This document shows, in pieces, positions 1 to 12,634 of a stretch of 64,000 nt of DNA. The stretch lies in NCBI RefSeq assembly GCF_016632365.1, contig NZ_JAEPBH010000010.1:1-64000 (forward strand). The letters run 5' to 3'. Positions within the stretch are counted from its first letter, which is position 1, and every line of letters begins with the position of its first letter. The translations under genes and the position numbers were made by a program. The stretch comes from Tenebrionibacter intestinalis. GTDB lineage: Bacteria; Pseudomonadota; Gammaproteobacteria; Enterobacterales; Enterobacteriaceae. The notes beneath the pieces are model-generated. The model saw nothing but the letters and a program-made list of their open reading frames with translations, did not search any database and was not told where the DNA came from.

Positions 1-1
1 C

Positions 2-1079
<1,078 letters not shown>

Positions 1080-1285
1080 CCCGCAAATACACATTTAGAA
1101 ACACATATTTTCTTGTTGATACGTTTTATGCATATTTGTATCATTTTACGGCTAGCGCAACGGTATCTCCGATGGAAAGATGCCGTTCAGACACAGAAAG
1201 ACACTAAACTTTCTTCAATAGTTACGTAAGGAATTATTGACGGCAGTGGCAGGTGTCCATAAAAAACCAATGAGGGTAACAACTA
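1080..1285 (+). promoter_or_regulatory. ompF promoter and MicF-paired leader
   Basis: The block from about 1171 to 1285 closely follows the E. coli ompF 5' region as I remember it. The -10 hexamer AAAGAT lies at 1176-1181. The transcript should start near 1188 and give a leader of about 100 nt. The segment GGCAGTGGCAGGTGTC and the following A-rich stretch with TGAGGGTAAC before the start codon are the region that the small RNA MicF pairs with in E. coli. The AT-rich DNA at about 1090-1150 occupies the place of the OmpR boxes, but I can only suggest individual boxes there. Expected regulation is OmpR/EnvZ at the promoter and MicF on the mRNA. Confidence 0.7.
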
Positions 1286-2377
1286 ATGATGAAGCGTAAT
1301 TTCCTGGCAGTGGCTATTCCTGCCCTACTGGCTGCAGGTTCAGTCAACGCAGCAGAAATCTATAACAAAAACGCTAACAAGCTGGATCTGTACGGCAAAG
1401 TTGCGGCAGAGCACTCATGGGTAACTAACGGCAACAACACCACCAATAAAGACGGCACTTACGCGCAGTTGGGCTTTAAAGGTGAAACTCAGATTAACGA
1501 TTCCCTGACCGGCTACGGCCAGTGGGAATACCGTGCGTATGCCAACACCGAAGAAGGCAATCAGGTTAACAAAACGCGCCTGGCTTATGCGGGTCTGAAA
1601 ATTGCTGATGCGGGTTCTCTGGACTATGGCCGTAACTACGGCATCGTTTACGATGTTGAATCCTGGACCGATATGTCGCCTTCTTTCTCTGGCGAAACCT
1701 GGGCAGGCAGCACCGATAACTACATGACCAACCGCACCACCGGCGTGCTGACCTATCGCAACAGCGATTTCTTCGGTCTGGTTGACGGCCTGCACTTCGG
1801 CGCGCAGTACCAGGGCAAAAATGAAGGCCGTAGCGTAAACCAGCAAAACGGCGACGGTTTCGGTTTCTCTCTGGGCTATGACTACGAAGGTTTCGGCATC
1901 ATCGGCGCCTACAGCAAAGCTGACCGTTCAGACAAGCAGGCAGCCGATGGCGAAGGCAAAAACGCTGAGTCCTGGGCGATGGGTCTGAAATACGACGCGA
2001 ACAATATCTACCTGGCCGCCGTATACTCCGAAACCCGTAATTTGAACTATGTATCTGATGGTATCGCCTATACCGCACTGAACAAAACGCAGAACTTTGA
2101 AGCGATTGCGCAGTATCAGTTCGACTTCGGCCTGCGTCCGTCCATTTCTTATGTGAAGAGCAAAGGTAAAGATCTGCCAGTTGGCGCTAACGGCTACTCC
2201 GATGCCACCCTGGCTGAGTACGTGACTTTAGGCGCGACTTACTACTTCAATAAGAACTTCAGCGTATACGGCGACTACCGTATCAACCTGCTTGACCAGA
2301 ACGCGTTCACGCGTGATTACGGCAGCTACGTAGGCGTTGACGATCAGGCTATGCTGGGTGTCGCTTACCAGTTCTAA
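1286..2377 (+). CDS. ompF: Outer-membrane porin OmpF
   Basis: A 363-residue trimeric general porin that lets small hydrophilic solutes cross the outer membrane. A signal peptide (MMKRN..., cut after SVNA, residue 22) is followed by the standard mature start AEIYNK. The C-terminus ends in YQF, with the terminal Phe needed for BAM-dependent insertion. Between them are alternating beta-strand motifs such as [35 protein letters not shown] and FDFGLRPS. The body is well conserved. The surface loops (for example around residues 40-55, 200-215 and 310-330) differ from E. coli, as is usual for phage- and colicin-exposed parts. The start is fixed by GAGGGTAAC eight bases upstream and by the E. coli-like MMKR. 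Downstream aspC and the conserved MicF leader favour OmpF over OmpC or PhoE. Confidence 0.95.
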   Translation: MMKRNFLAVAIPALLAAGSVNAAEIYNKNANKLDLYGKVAAEHSWVTNGNNTTNKDGTYAQLGFKGETQINDSLTGYGQWEYRAYANTEEGNQVNKTRLAYAGLKIADAGSLDYGRNYGIVYDVESWTDMSPSFSGETWAGSTDNYMTNRTTGVLTYRNSDFFGLVDGLHFGAQYQGKNEGRSVNQQNGDGFGFSLGYDYEGFGIIGAYSKADRSDKQAADGEGKNAESWAMGLKYDANNIYLAAVYSETRNLNYVSDGIAYTALNKTQNFEAIAQYQFDFGLRPSISYVKSKGKDLPVGANGYSDATLAEYVTLGATYYFNKNFSVYGDYRINLLDQNAFTRDYGSYVGVDDQAMLGVAYQF

Positions 2378-2409
2378 TCCGGGATAACGTATAAACGTTT
2401 TCTAAAAAA

Positions 2410-2432
2410 CAGGGCTTCGGCCCTGTTTTTTT
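2410..2432 (+). terminator. ompF rho-independent terminator
   Basis: A perfect 6-bp stem CAGGGC/GCCCTG with a TTCG tetraloop is followed by seven T residues. It begins 33 bp after the ompF stop. Confidence 0.9.
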
Positions 2433-2559
2433 ACGCCTGAAGTCAAACTGTTAAAGTAATTTGACCTTGCACGCTCTTTTTCATGCAAACGGTTGGCATT
2501 TTATTCGCCAGGCGGTAACCTGAAAAACGAATCTCTTCTGATATCAATGGAACCTCGTC

Positions 2560-3750
2560 ATGTTTGAAAACATTACCGCTGCCCCTGCCGATCCTATTCT
2601 TGGACTGGCCGATCTGTTTCGCGCCGACGAACGCCCAACCAAAATTAATCTCGGTATCGGGGTTTACAAGGATGAAACGGGCAAAACACCAGTTCTGACC
2701 AGCGTGAAAAAAGCTGAACAATATTTGCTGGAAAATGAAACCACAAAAAACTACCTGGGAATAGACGGCATTGCGGAATTTGGCCGCTGCACTCAGGAAC
2801 TGCTGTTTGGAAAGGGTAGCCCCCTTATTGAAGAGAGGCGTGCAAAAACGGCGCAAACGCCGGGAGGTACTGGCGCACTGCGTGTGGCTGCAGACTTCCT
2901 TGCACAAAATACTGCGGTAAAACGCGTCTGGGTGAGTAACCCCAGTTGGCCTAATCATAAGAGCGTGTTTGGCTCAGCGGGGCTGGAGGTGTGCGAGTAC
3001 AGCTATTACGACGCGCAGAACCATGCGCTGGACTTTGATGCGCTGGTAAACAGTCTCCAGGCCGCGCAGGCAGGCGATGTGGTATTATTCCACGGCTGCT
3101 GCCATAACCCTACGGGTATCGACCCAACGCTGGAACAGTGGGAGAAACTGGCCGCCATGTCGAAAGAGAAAGGCTGGCTGCCGCTATTCGACTTTGCCTA
3201 CCAGGGCTTTGCCCGGGGGCTGGAGGAGGATGCTGAAGGCTTGCGCGTCTTTGCCGCAACGCATAAAGAACTCATTGTCGCCAGTTCCTACTCTAAAAAC
3301 TTCGGCTTATATAATGAGCGCGTAGGCGCCTGTACGCTGGTTACCGCTAACGAAGAGCAGGCCGGACGCGCGTTCAGCCAGATGAAGGCGTGCATTCGCG
3401 CCAACTACTCCAACCCACCGGCGCACGGCGCGGCCGTAGTGGCGACCATACTCAGCAATAACGCGCTGCGCGCTATCTGGGAGCAGGAGCTAACCGATAT
3501 GCGCCAGCGTATCCAGCGTATGCGTCAACTGTTTGTCAATACGCTACAGGAAAAAGGCGCAAATCGTGATTTCAGCTTTATCATCAGGCAAAACGGTATG
3601 TTCTCTTTCAGCGGACTGACTAAAGAGCAAGTTTTACGTCTGCGTGAAGAATTCGGCGTCTATGCCGTAGCATCTGGCCGCGTCAATGTAGCAGGCATGA
3701 CGCCAGATAATATGGCGCCGCTTTGTGAAGCCATTGTTGCCGTACTCTAA
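2560..3750 (+). CDS. aspC: Aspartate aminotransferase
   Basis: A 396-residue PLP enzyme of aminotransferase class I, the same length as in E. coli. It interconverts aspartate plus 2-oxoglutarate with oxaloacetate plus glutamate in the cytosol and can also use aromatic substrates. The PLP lysine is K246 within [16 protein letters not shown]211 in PLFDFAYQG holds the pyridine nitrogen. The N-terminal [16 protein letters not shown] and the C-terminal [11 protein letters not shown], which contains the substrate-carboxylate arginine, are near-identical to the E. coli protein. It has its own leader after the ompF terminator and is convergent with gloC. Confidence 0.97.
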   Translation: MFENITAAPADPILGLADLFRADERPTKINLGIGVYKDETGKTPVLTSVKKAEQYLLENETTKNYLGIDGIAEFGRCTQELLFGKGSPLIEERRAKTAQTPGGTGALRVAADFLAQNTAVKRVWVSNPSWPNHKSVFGSAGLEVCEYSYYDAQNHALDFDALVNSLQAAQAGDVVLFHGCCHNPTGIDPTLEQWEKLAAMSKEKGWLPLFDFAYQGFARGLEEDAEGLRVFAATHKELIVASSYSKNFGLYNERVGACTLVTANEEQAGRAFSQMKACIRANYSNPPAHGAAVVATILSNNALRAIWEQELTDMRQRIQRMRQLFVNTLQEKGANRDFSFIIRQNGMFSFSGLTKEQVLRLREEFGVYAVASGRVNVAGMTPDNMAPLCEAIVAVL

Positions 3751-3770
3751 ACATACGGCGTGCTGAAAAA

Positions 3771-3789
3771 AGAGCCGCATCGCGGCTCT
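3771..3789 (-). terminator. gloC rho-independent terminator
   Basis: A perfect 8-bp stem AGAGCCGC/GCGGCTCT. The A-run at 3765-3770 becomes a T-run on the minus strand, so this terminates transcripts coming from gloC. The plus side lacks a T-tract, so it is weak for aspC. The degraded repeat end at 3790-3806 touches it. Confidence 0.8.
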
Positions 3790-3806
3790 CAGAATGATGA
3801 CAAAGC
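3790..3806. repeat. Solo end of the MITE-like terminator-associated repeat
   Basis: CAGAATGATGACAAAGC matches the left terminal repeat of the 140-bp elements at 38781 and 53483. Nothing else of the element follows, so this is either a decayed copy or an isolated end. It sits immediately upstream, in the sense of gloC transcription, of the gloC terminator hairpin. Confidence 0.6.
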
Positions 3807-3981
3807 GGACAAAACACGCCTGCGCTCGCTTTGCAGCTAACAGACAAAAATAATTTCGCTGATTTCCCGGGTCTATTTTACTGATATTTTCAGGCTAAAA
3901 CGCCACAGGGTTGCGCCTGCGGCCATAAGCCGCCTGGCAGGCGGCTTTATAACCCTGGTCCTGAGGTGGCCAGGCCCGGCG

Positions 3982-4614
3982 TTAAGCCTGCAAAAAAGGA
4001 TTGTGTCGTTTTTCATCGCCCAGCGTGGAAAGCGGGCCGTGGCCGGGAATAAACGTTATCTCGTCCCCCAGCGGCAGCAGCTTATTTTTAATCGACGCGA
4101 TAAGCTGGTTATGGTCACCGCGAGGAAAATCAGTTCGGCCAACGCTGTCTTTAAAAATTACGTCTCCGGATATCAACAGCTTTGAAGAGGCGTCAAAAAA
4201 CACGACATGTCCCGGCGTATGGCCCGGGCAGTGCAGTACCTGCAACCGGATTTTTCCAACGGTAACGGTATCGCCCTCTTCCAGCCAGCGATCGGGCGTC
4301 AGCGGTTGACACTCTTGCAGACCAAACATTTTGCTCTGCTGGGGCAAACCCTGAAGCCAGAATTCATCTTCTTTTTGTGGCCCGACGACAGGAACCGAAT
4401 AATGCTGCGCCAACTCCGCAGCCGCACCGACGTGATCGAGATGACCATGCGTTAGTAAAATTTGCGTCACTGTCACGCCCTGTGCATCGACTTCCTGTTT
4501 AATGCGCCCGGCATCTCCTCCGGGATCGACCAGCGCCCCCAGGCGTGTCTCAGGGCACCCAATTAATGTACAGTTCTGGGCAAACGCCGTGACCGGAATA
4601 ATGTGATAAATCAT
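3982..4614 (-). CDS. gloC: Hydroxyacylglutathione hydrolase GloC (glyoxalase II type)
   Basis: A 210-residue metallo-beta-lactamase-fold hydrolase, known as YcbL in E. coli. The family hydrolyses S-D-lactoylglutathione in methylglyoxal detoxification. The metal-binding signature THGHLDH is at residues 55-61. Further ligands lie in HCPGHTPGH, in the aspartate of SGDVIF, and in the histidine of IPGHGP near the C-terminus. The protein is a few residues shorter at the C-terminus than E. coli YcbL (about 215). The ribosome-binding site is weak, but the start gives the conserved MxYxIIPVTAF beginning. It lies 34 bp downstream of mepK on the same strand and is probably cotranscribed with it. Confidence 0.92.
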   Translation of the reverse strand: MIYHIIPVTAFAQNCTLIGCPETRLGALVDPGGDAGRIKQEVDAQGVTVTQILLTHGHLDHVGAAAELAQHYSVPVVGPQKEDEFWLQGLPQQSKMFGLQECQPLTPDRWLEEGDTVTVGKIRLQVLHCPGHTPGHVVFFDASSKLLISGDVIFKDSVGRTDFPRGDHNQLIASIKNKLLPLGDEITFIPGHGPLSTLGDEKRHNPFLQA

Positions 4615-4648
4615 ACCGTGTTTCTGGCCCTGGCCAGACCTCCGTTAA

Positions 4649-5197
4649 TTACCAGTGCCTGACAGGCCCGGTATCTATGTGCACAAAGTTGCTGCGCGGG
4701 TAGTATCCCACACCGCCTGCCCTCATTGCCAATGCAGCTTTACGCACGTTACTTAACGCAACGCCTTCAATATGAAAATCCATCGCTCTGCCTTTAGTGT
4801 GATAGCTGTTTTTCGCCACGCCGCGGCTGTGCGCGCGCAGATTGCTGTTGGTTGCCAGCGAGCGATAACCTGAAATGAGCTGAACCTGTTTACGGGTGCC
4901 AAGCAGCCCCTGAAGGCGGAACAATTGGTCAAACAGTTGAGGATCTATCGTTTTCACTTTATTGGCTCGATAATCGCGGAAGAAATAGTTAAGACGGGCC
5001 AGTTCATCCTGAATGTAGCCTCTGCCATCAAAAAATTCGGCTTTAATCGTCTCACCGGTATGAAGGTTGTTTAGCGTCAAAATACGCGGGCGAGGCGTGG
5101 AGAGTGTGGCAAACGCGGACGTAGGCAAGAGAGCGGCTCCCAACGCTACGCCACCCAACGCCAGCAGCTTGCGGCGATTTGCGTCTAATTTTTCCAT
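4649..5197 (-). CDS. mepK: Murein DD-endopeptidase MepK
   Basis: A 182-residue M15-like (DUF882) peptidase, YcbK in E. coli, that cleaves cross-links in peptidoglycan in the periplasm. The N-terminus carries a twin-arginine signal (NRRKLLALGG, Arg 8-9) followed by a hydrophobic stretch and cleavage near AFA (residue 30), which suggests Tat export of the folded metalloenzyme. The putative zinc ligands H133, D140 and H173 lie in SYHTKGRAMDF and FVHIDTG. SGYRS is at 109-113. The ribosome-binding site before the ATG is poor. The neighbour ldtD makes 3-3 cross-links, which MepK is reported to cleave in E. coli, so the pair is functionally linked. Confidence 0.93.
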   Translation of the reverse strand: MEKLDANRRKLLALGGVALGAALLPTSAFATLSTPRPRILTLNNLHTGETIKAEFFDGRGYIQDELARLNYFFRDYRANKVKTIDPQLFDQLFRLQGLLGTRKQVQLISGYRSLATNSNLRAHSRGVAKNSYHTKGRAMDFHIEGVALSNVRKAALAMRAGGVGYYPRSNFVHIDTGPVRHW

Positions 5198-5500
5198 GTT
5201 ATTCAGGTCTGCAAAATAAAAATGATCGTTATCCCAAAAAATACTTCGGCAGCAACGGCGGGGTTTGGCCTTTTTTTCCAGTGAGTTAAAGCTGTTAACT
5301 TAACACTCTGGAAACATCCCGCATCGTGCGGCGCGCGTCGAGCAGTTGGGTATATATGCACTTCTGGCGCACAAACGCACCTTAACCGGCTAAATTCCAT
5401 GCGTCAAGGTGCCCGGCCCCCGTCAGACGCAGGCCGGGAGATGGCGCCCAACCGTTACTGACATAAAATGACAACTGTTAATGCCCTAAAATTACAGGCA
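5198..5500. other. ldtD-mepK intergenic region
   Basis: A 303-bp gap between two genes on the minus strand. It contains an inverted repeat CCCGGCC (5412-5418) / GGCCGGG (5432-5438) with no T-tract, which could be a REP-like palindrome or a weak terminator after ldtD. The remaining AT-rich part may hold a mepK promoter, but I cannot point to hexamers. No gene is supported. Confidence 0.45.
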
Positions 5501-7270
5501 TTAACGAATCAATTTTTCTACTTTCGATAATATCTGGCTGCCGGTTCGCGCACTGAGATCGTAATTGTAAATATCTGTTCGATACTGTGTCCTGCCGTCC
5601 TTCCCTACAAAAGCGGTCAAATAATAAAGATTAACGGGAATACTTTGGCGAATATTCACATAGCGCGTATTCCCTTCTTTGAGCGTGGAGGAAACCCGGG
5701 CATTGTTCCACCCAGCGTCCTGGAGCAGCATATTGGCAAGCTCAGAGGCTTTATCCACCCTGACGCAACCGGAACTGAGCGCACGCGCCGGGCGCTTGAA
5801 TAAATTATGGTTAGGCGTGTCATGCAGATAGATCGCGTCTGAACTCGGCATATTAAATTTATAACGTCCCAGCGCGTTTGTCGGGCCCGGCGCCTGCTGG
5901 AAACGGAAGGGTAAATTAGACGCCGTAATGGAAGACCAGTTAACCATTCGGGGATTCACTGCTTCCGCATTGCTGCTCCAGCCGCGCAATACTTTATAAT
6001 TGTGTCGCTCAAGATAACCCGGATCGTTGTACAGCTTCGGCAAAATATCATTACGCGCCAGCGTGGGCGGCACATTCCACGGCGGGTTCAGCACCACATT
6101 ATTAAGCGCGCTGCTCATCATGGGCGTTTTGCGATCCGGGCGACCGACGATAACACGCGACGACAGCGCCGGATTCCCATCTACCCAGTATGTGAGTGAG
6201 TAGTCAGGGATATTAACCATAATCCCGGTATCGGTTTTACCTGGCAGAAGACGCAGGCGCTGAATATTGAGCGCCAGCACGCCTGCGCGCACCTGCGGGG
6301 TCATATTTAACGCATCGCGAGTCGACGTACCGATCACGCCATCGGCTCCTATTCCCTGCCAGGTCTGAAAGCGTTTTACGGCAGCAACCAGCGTATTGTC
6401 ATAAATCCTTGAACCTTTTGGGGCTTTAGCATCAGGCCCATCGCCTGGCAACGCAATAGCCGGGCCGCCGTCAAGCATACCGGTGCGAACCAGTATTTCA
6501 CGCAGCGCAGGCACATCCGCGCTGCGCTGACCCGGGCGCAAGGTAGCGCGGGCTTTCATTTGCGGCCAGGGGCGCGTGTCCGATACCAGTTCCCGCAATG
6601 CGGCATGCATCACGCTGTACTGCGGATGATGCGGCGCGAGCGTCGCGACAAAGTTAGCCACCGTACCCCGGTCAACGGCAATTTGCCACTGGTTAATGAC
6701 CGCCAGCGGCGGCGTTTCAGTTTTGTACGGCGTCTCGCTATAAAGCCAACGATTACCCTGAGTAGGAATAGAAGAGACAAACTGCAAATAACCAATCATA
6801 GCGTCAGACAATACGATATCGCGGGCAATACCGCTGACTGATGGATTGGTTAACAGCTCTACCCAGGCGGTAAATTTCGGCTGAAAACCGGCAATGGCGA
6901 CTTCAGCAAGCTGCTGCTGAAAAGCGCGTACGGCCTGTGCGTTTTCCCACATCGGCTTCATATCGCGCGCGGCATACAACAGCGAAAGCGCGCTCAGGTA
7001 AGTGGGCGTGTAGCCGGAAGGGAGATGAGAGAGAAGCTGAGTCTGGGATTGCACCGCAGCCATACCGCCGTCAGGCGACCCCATCAAGCCAACCATAGCA
7101 GGCGACGGCATCATCTGATCGTTCATACTAAACGGTTGCGCAGTTTCGGCGGCCGAAGCGTCTGTAGGGATCACTTCCGGTTCGTCTGCCTGAACGACAA
7201 GCGTTAACAGGCTCAGGACCAGACCAGCAACGGCCGACCTTCGAAAACGACATAATTTCGTGAGCAACAT
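5501..7270 (-). CDS. ldtD: L,D-transpeptidase LdtD
   Basis: A 589-residue periplasmic L,D-transpeptidase (YcbB in E. coli, about 615 residues) that forms 3-3 (mDap-mDap) cross-links in peptidoglycan. The order is: N-terminal signal or anchor (about residues 10-28), a scaffold domain, a peptidoglycan-binding domain (about 250-310, with [14 protein letters not shown]), then the YkuD catalytic domain. Its active site reads HDTPNH (H about 483) and SSGCVRVD, with the nucleophilic Cys at about 502. The start is supported by GGAGG 6 bp upstream. The shorter length comes mainly from the region after the signal. In E. coli the gene responds to envelope stress through Cpx. I did not find a clear CpxR box here. 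Confidence 0.93.
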   Translation of the reverse strand: MLLTKLCRFRRSAVAGLVLSLLTLVVQADEPEVIPTDASAAETAQPFSMNDQMMPSPAMVGLMGSPDGGMAAVQSQTQLLSHLPSGYTPTYLSALSLLYAARDMKPMWENAQAVRAFQQQLAEVAIAGFQPKFTAWVELLTNPSVSGIARDIVLSDAMIGYLQFVSSIPTQGNRWLYSETPYKTETPPLAVINQWQIAVDRGTVANFVATLAPHHPQYSVMHAALRELVSDTRPWPQMKARATLRPGQRSADVPALREILVRTGMLDGGPAIALPGDGPDAKAPKGSRIYDNTLVAAVKRFQTWQGIGADGVIGTSTRDALNMTPQVRAGVLALNIQRLRLLPGKTDTGIMVNIPDYSLTYWVDGNPALSSRVIVGRPDRKTPMMSSALNNVVLNPPWNVPPTLARNDILPKLYNDPGYLERHNYKVLRGWSSNAEAVNPRMVNWSSITASNLPFRFQQAPGPTNALGRYKFNMPSSDAIYLHDTPNHNLFKRPARALSSGCVRVDKASELANMLLQDAGWNNARVSSTLKEGNTRYVNIRQSIPVNLYYLTAFVGKDGRTQYRTDIYNYDLSARTGSQILSKVEKLIR

Positions 7271-7416
7271 CCCTTGCCTCCTGGTTGATCATTGCCTTTT
7301 CGACAGACTTATACTGAGTATATAAAGAGAGTTTCCCTTCTGCTCGTCGTAGTGTAAAGAAATTTAGCGCTGATAAAAATCAAAATATCAATTATGTTAA
7401 ACCTGTTATTTTAACG

Positions 7417-7452
7417 AAACAGCCCTCTCTCTGTTCAGAGAAAGGGCTGTTT
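7417..7452 (-). terminator. mukB rho-independent terminator
   Basis: A long inverted repeat, AAACAGCCCT at 7417-7426 and AGGGCTGTTT at 7443-7452, with an inner CTCTCTG/CAGAG arm. It lies 18 bp after the mukB stop. The following bases on the minus strand are only moderately T-rich. Confidence 0.7.
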
Positions 7453-7470
7453 CAGGGCGGCGCGATTTAT

Positions 7471-10400
7471 TCAGGAGGCATCCGCCGCGCGGGCAGGCAG
7501 GGTTTCCGGCAGCGGGGTTGCAAAACCACGCAGCCCAACGACGTGAACATGCTCCTGATTCTGAATGACTTTACGCACAAGCTTATAGGTCGTGCCTTTT
7601 TCCGGGCTGATGTTTTCAGGCGCCGCGATAATCAGTTGCATCTCCAGACGCTCGCACAGCTCGAACAGCGTATTAATAGAGCGAGCGTCAAGTCGCGCCG
7701 CCTCATCCAGAAACAGCAGACGACACGGCGAAATGTCCTTGCCGCGCAGGCGACGGGACTCCTCTTCCCATGACTGCACGACCATCACCAGGATAGACAT
7801 ACCGGTACCAATGGCTTCACCGGTGGACAGCGCCCCGCTCTCGGCCCGCAGCCAGCCGTCTGAACCACGGTTAACTTCCACTTCCATTTCCAGGTAGTTG
7901 CGATAATCCAACAGCTCTTCACCGATAGTTTGCGCAGTGCGGTTTCCCATCTCAATCTGCGGATTCAGACGCTGCCACAGCTTCGCCAGCGCTTCGGAAA
8001 ATGTCAGGCGGTTGCTGTTAAACAGATCCTGATGCTGGCCGTGCTCTTCAGACAATACATCAAGCAGCATAGAGTGCGTTTCGCGCACGTTAACGTTCAG
8101 ACGCACGCTGTTAACCTGACCAAAGGAGACGCTTTGCAGCCCCTGGTTTAGCATGCGAATGCGGTTCTGCTCGCGCTGGATGGTTTTACGGATGATGTTC
8201 GCTACGCTGCGGGAGCTTATCGCCAGCTTCTGTTCACGCGCGGTCAGTTCCTCAGTCAGGCGGCTCAGCTCAATTTCCATCTGTTCGATGGCCTCAACCG
8301 GATCGTCGGTGCGAATAATATCCTGACGAATGCGCTCGCGCAGATGCTGGTATACCGCCACAAAGAACTGGATCTTACGTTCAGGACGCCTGGGATCTTC
8401 CGACAAACGCAGCACATCGCGCAGATGCTCATTATCCGCCACCGCCAGACGCAGCGCGCCAAGCGCCTTATCCGACATAGAACGCAGATTGTCGCCAGAC
8501 TCGTACGCCAGCTCACGACGGTGCAGGCGGCGCTCAACGCCGTTTTCCTTCACCATACGCATCACCGCGCACCAGCCCGCCTTCGAGGTCACCACCTGTT
8601 CACGCTTTTCAAAATAGTCGCGCTCGTGACGCTTAATTTTACGCGTCAGGTTATCCATTTCCGCTTCGCAGTAGGTCAATTGTTTCTCAAGCTGACTTCT
8701 GCGCGAACGGTTATTGCTAAGGGCCGTATGCAGCTCATCACGACGCGCTCTGGCACGCTCTTCGGCGCCGGCATCGGCGCGCACGCCGATATCCTTAAGC
8801 TCTTTATACAAATCGGCAAGCAACTCGCGCTTGGTGTCATACGAGCTTTTGAGCGAGGCCAGTAACTGGCTGTACTGGCTAAGCTGGGCTGCATGGCCGC
8901 GTAGCGCTTCACGGGCGCGGCTCCGTTCCGCTTCTGCCTGCTCCAGACGCTGGCGCAGCTTCTCATTGAGATCGCTGTTGCCGCTGAGCATCTGCGCTGA
9001 GTCGCTGTAGCTAAAGTGAGCGCGACGCTGCACCACTTCGGTCAGCGCAAACGCCTGCTGGCGCGCCTCACGCTGAACCTGCTGCGCGCGCTCGTAATCC
9101 TGTTTCAGTTGTTCAAACTGTTCAGGATCGTTTTGCAGTACCGAGGCTACCAGCTCAAGCTTTGTGAGCTGATTGCCATGCTGCTGAATAAAGTGCGCCG
9201 CCTCCTGCGCTTCATCCAGGCGCGCCTGAATTTCATCGCGGCGGTCGCCCAGCGTGTCGTCTTCGAGCAGGTTCAGGCGCGGTAGCAGGCGGTTGAGCTG
9301 GGCAATCCCCTCTTTTGCCTGCTCAAACTGGCTGCGCTGCTGTTGATTATCGTTTTCATGAGCGCTGATTTCGCGCTCGATTTCCCCCCGACGACCGTTC
9401 AACTGACGGATTTCCGCCTCCGGGTCATCCTCAAAGGCAACAGACAGATGCTGACCGATAAAGCGGCTGAAGGCCTGATGAAGGCGCTGGGTTTTCTGTA
9501 CGTCAAAAGAGAGCGTTGCATAGCGCTCCGCCAGCGTTTCACGCTCGGCATGCAGCGCCTCAATACGGCTTTCACGCGCCGCGCGTCCAAACAGCGGCAG
9601 CGTCGGGAAACGTGAGTAACGCCACTGGCGGTCGGCCACTTTCACAACGACCGCTTTTTCCAGTTCTTCGGCGCTGAACACGCTGTCGTCAAAGGACTGC
9701 GGATCGCCTTCAATGAGATATAAATCTTCCGGGCAGTCTTCCAGACCGTCGAGCTGCTCGCGCACCCGCGACAGATCCGGCACGACAATCGCATGGCGTG
9801 ACGGCCCGTACAACGCTGAAAAATAGGGCGCGTCATCAAGGCTGACGTCATCATAAATTTCAGACAATAATACGCCGCCAAAGCGTTCAGCCAGCGCGTT
9901 AAGGCGCGCGTCTTCGGCGCCGCCCGGCTGGCTCAGGCGTTCAATTTCTTCATCAACGGCGTTCTTACAAGCGCTGACTTCGTCACGCTCAACGGTCGCT
10001 TCACGCTCACGCTCCAGTATCTGCTGGAGATATTCGGTTACGTCAGAAGCGCTTTCAAACTCGGCCCCGCTCTGCTCGCAAAGCTGGTGAAGACCGTTTT
10101 GGGCGGCAAGCCAAATCGGCGCGCGCTGGGTCAGCAAACGAATGCGTCCCTGAATCTGCTCCAGCTCCTGGCGCAGCGACATACGCTGCTCGCTTGCAGC
10201 CGACACATTGTCCTGAAGCGCCGCAATGCGCTCTTCCAGCTCTGCGGCAAATGCTTCGAGCTCATCCGGCTCAAAACCGCGCCCCTGACGCTTGCAGAAT
10301 TCACCCAGCAAACGTTCGGCGTCCTGCTGCTCGCGCAGGCGCTGCTCCAGCTCGTTAAGCCGCAGACGCAGCCCCTGAAGCTGCTGCGCCTGATGGCGCT

Positions 10401-11922
10401 GCTCTGAGGCATCGCGCAGCAAATTGCGCGCGACGCTCCAGGCCTCGCTGCGGCTCACCGGGCCATTAATGGCCGTAACAAGTTGATAAGCTTCCTCAAA
10501 TTGCGCGTGTGCGGCGCGCGAAACGCTCATCTTCTGATCGAGAGACAACAGTTTTTCGGTCGCTTCCTGCTCTTTAGCCTGGAAGGTTTCCAGCCACTCG
10601 TCGGCGCTTTCCGCGGACAAATCCGGTAGATGGCACAGCTCACGGGCACGCTCCAGCGCCTGTAGCGCCTGCTGATACTGAATGGCGCGCGTTTGCTGTA
10701 CGTCCAGCGCCTGTTGATAGTCGGCAAGCTGGCTTTTCAGTTCATCCACCTCAAGCTCTGCGGACTCGGCGCGGGCCTCGTTCTCTTCCTGCCGCTCCTG
10801 CGCTTCGCCAACCACTTCAGTTTGTTCTTCAAGGCGCGCCTGCAACTCTTCAAGATCCGCTTCGTAGCGCTCGATTTTTTCCTGCTGGCGCAGCGCGGTT
10901 TGCACCAGGTTCAGGTGATCGCTTGCGGCCTGATAGTCGGTTTCAAGGTCGCCTTCAGCCCCCGCGTGCTCCGCCAGTTCGCGCGCCATCTCAACATGCT
11001 TAAACTGTTCTGAGCACAGTTGCTGGCGGCTGGTATTCATTTCACGGCGCAGCTCCAGCGCCTGATCGAGATGAATACGCCTTTCATTGGCGTGGCGCAT
11101 ATAGTCTGCCGCCACATAGTCAGTCGCTTCGGATATCAGGTGTTTAAACAGATCGCGATCGGACTGAGTAACGCGGATGGCTTCCAGCGTCATGCGGTTT
11201 TCACGCAGCGCGGCCTCCATGTCCTGGAAAGCCTTACGCACGCCGCCGTTTTCCGGCAGCAGATAATCGCGCAGCGACCGGGTAATGGCGCTGGAAATAC
11301 CGCCGTAAAGCGACGCTTCAATCAGCTTATAATATTTGCTGCGATCGGAGGCTGAACGCAGGCGGCGCGCCACCACGCCCAAATCAAACATCAGCGAGTG
11401 ATAGTCGGTAATAGAGTTAAACTGCTTAAACTGTACGCCTTCAATGGCTTCGACTTTATCTTTTAGCTCATTGAGCGCCAGCACGCGCGCCTGGCGATTG
11501 CTCAGCGTTTCAGTCACAAGCTGCGTGGGGAGAATGGATGTCGGTAAACCCTGGATGGCAAACGGTTTAATATCCACTTTGCGATCGCGCCCGGCAACCT
11601 GCTGCAAACGCACGCCCACCAGCACCCGCTGGCGACGCGAGTTCACGACATCAAGCATGGAATAGCAAACGCCAGCCCTGAGCTTACCGTGCAGGCCCTT
11701 ATCGCGCGAACCGCTGGTGGCCCCCGCCTCAGTCGTATTACGGAAATGCAGCAGCGTCAAATCAGGAATAAGCGCTGTAACAAAGGCCGCCATTGTTGTC
11801 GATTTGCCGGCGCCGTTGCCGCCTGAAAGCGTGGTGACCAGTTCATCAAGATCGAACGTGCGCGCGAAAAAGCCGTTCCAGTTAATCAGGGTCAGCGAGC
11901 GAAATTTACCGCGTTCAATCAT
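7471..11922 (-). CDS. mukB: Chromosome condensin subunit MukB
   Basis: A 1483-residue SMC-like ATPase (E. coli 1486) that forms the dimeric core of the MukBEF condensin and loops and segregates the chromosome. The start is placed at [10 protein letters not shown]. An ATG 17 codons upstream gives a non-conserved extension inside mukE. The Walker A motif [10 protein letters not shown] is at about residues 33-42. Two long coiled coils flank a hinge near the middle (about 650-800). The signature [10 protein letters not shown] is at about 1367 and Walker [13 protein letters not shown] at about 1400, forming the C-terminal half of the ATPase head. The 5' end overlaps the end of mukE by 8 bp. It is the last gene of cmoM-mukF-mukE-mukB and is closed by its own terminator. 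Confidence 0.97.
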   Translation of the reverse strand: MIERGKFRSLTLINWNGFFARTFDLDELVTTLSGGNGAGKSTTMAAFVTALIPDLTLLHFRNTTEAGATSGSRDKGLHGKLRAGVCYSMLDVVNSRRQRVLVGVRLQQVAGRDRKVDIKPFAIQGLPTSILPTQLVTETLSNRQARVLALNELKDKVEAIEGVQFKQFNSITDYHSLMFDLGVVARRLRSASDRSKYYKLIEASLYGGISSAITRSLRDYLLPENGGVRKAFQDMEAALRENRMTLEAIRVTQSDRDLFKHLISEATDYVAADYMRHANERRIHLDQALELRREMNTSRQQLCSEQFKHVEMARELAEHAGAEGDLETDYQAASDHLNLVQTALRQQEKIERYEADLEELQARLEEQTEVVGEAQERQEENEARAESAELEVDELKSQLADYQQALDVQQTRAIQYQQALQALERARELCHLPDLSAESADEWLETFQAKEQEATEKLLSLDQKMSVSRAAHAQFEEAYQLVTAINGPVSRSEAWSVARNLLRDASEQRHQAQQLQGLRLRLNELEQRLREQQDAERLLGEFCKRQGRGFEPDELEAFAAELEERIAALQDNVSAASEQRMSLRQELEQIQGRIRLLTQRAPIWLAAQNGLHQLCEQSGAEFESASDVTEYLQQILEREREATVERDEVSACKNAVDEEIERLSQPGGAEDARLNALAERFGGVLLSEIYDDVSLDDAPYFSALYGPSRHAIVVPDLSRVREQLDGLEDCPEDLYLIEGDPQSFDDSVFSAEELEKAVVVKVADRQWRYSRFPTLPLFGRAARESRIEALHAERETLAERYATLSFDVQKTQRLHQAFSRFIGQHLSVAFEDDPEAEIRQLNGRRGEIEREISAHENDNQQQRSQFEQAKEGIAQLNRLLPRLNLLEDDTLGDRRDEIQARLDEAQEAAHFIQQHGNQLTKLELVASVLQNDPEQFEQLKQDYERAQQVQREARQQAFALTEVVQRRAHFSYSDSAQMLSGNSDLNEKLRQRLEQAEAERSRAREALRGHAAQLSQYSQLLASLKSSYDTKRELLADLYKELKDIGVRADAGAEERARARRDELHTALSNNRSRRSQLEKQLTYCEAEMDNLTRKIKRHERDYFEKREQVVTSKAGWCAVMRMVKENGVERRLHRRELAYESGDNLRSMSDKALGALRLAVADNEHLRDVLRLSEDPRRPERKIQFFVAVYQHLRERIRQDIIRTDDPVEAIEQMEIELSRLTEELTAREQKLAISSRSVANIIRKTIQREQNRIRMLNQGLQSVSFGQVNSVRLNVNVRETHSMLLDVLSEEHGQHQDLFNSNRLTFSEALAKLWQRLNPQIEMGNRTAQTIGEELLDYRNYLEMEVEVNRGSDGWLRAESGALSTGEAIGTGMSILVMVVQSWEEESRRLRGKDISPCRLLFLDEAARLDARSINTLFELCERLEMQLIIAAPENISPEKGTTYKLVRKVIQNQEHVHVVGLRGFATPLPETLPARAADAS

Positions 11923-12634
11923 TTTCATCCCCGGCGTTGTCATCATCCTGACGGGCATCGTCGCTCTCGTCATCGTTCAGTTGCAGATGGTTTTCGACAG
12001 GCATTGCTTCACCGTCGCGAATCAGGCGCTTTTGCGCTTCGCGCGCATCGTCGCCGCTACGCACGTCTGCGCCAAAGCGGAACACCGATTCAGTAATGCG
12101 AAACTTACTGCTGTCATGCCCGGTAAACCAGATCATGCCGAGGCGACGCAGGCGAGTGAGCGAAGAGCGCACTTTCTCCTGTAATTTTTGCCTGTCCAGA
12201 TCGGTGCCGGTGGAACGGTTATTCACAAGCTTTAACAGCTTGCTTTCATCCGCCAGCGCCAGCAGTTCATCGTAAAGCTCCTGCTGCGTGAAAATCCCCT
12301 CGTTCGCCAGGCGCTCCGGGCTGAGGTAGAGATAACAAAGGATTTTTCCTACCAACATATCCAGTTCAGAAAGCACCGAGCGTGAAATAAGGGTGGTGGA
12401 ACGCGGGCGCAGGTAGAAAAAACCTTCCGGCGCGCGAATAAGCTCTACATTGTAACGCCCGTAAAACTCTTCGAGCGGCTCCTGGAAGTCCATCAGAAAA
12501 GCGTGGTTATCCAGCTCATCCAGACCAATATGTTTACCCGCGCGCAGTTGGCTATCCAGCGCGGGAAAAAGTGGGTTGACTAACGCCTGCGCCAGCTTAA
12601 CCGGCATAAATTGTTCAATATTTGTCAATGACAT
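11915..12634 (-). CDS. mukE: Condensin accessory protein MukE
   Basis: A 239-residue winged-helix (kite family) subunit that binds MukF and bridges to the MukB heads. The frame is open for 52 more codons upstream, but that extension is antisense-like and unconserved. The start MSLTNIEQ matches the E. coli MSSTNIEQ form. An internal MPVKLAQ start (12607) is possible. Conserved blocks include [34 protein letters not shown] and [20 protein letters not shown]. The tail is acidic (DDESDD...DEND), as in E. coli. It overlaps the end of mukF by 20 bp and the start of mukB by 8 bp, consistent with coupled translation. Confidence 0.95.
   Translation of the reverse strand: MSLTNIEQFMPVKLAQALVNPLFPALDSQLRAGKHIGLDELDNHAFLMDFQEPLEEFYGRYNVELIRAPEGFFYLRPRSTTLISRSVLSELDMLVGKILCYLYLSPERLANEGIFTQQELYDELLALADESKLLKLVNNRSTGTDLDRQKLQEKVRSSLTRLRRLGMIWFTGHDSSKFRITESVFRFGADVRSGDDAREAQKRLIRDGEAMPVENHLQLNDDESDDARQDDDNAGDEND

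Noticed and set aside
3873-3890. 14-base match ATTTTACTGATATT shared with about 37021
   Set aside because: A few such 14-mers are expected by chance in 64 kb, and the flanks do not match.
5412-5438. Possible REP palindrome between ldtD and mepK
   Set aside because: Only one 7-bp inverted repeat is seen, with no second copy in the window and no full REP consensus.
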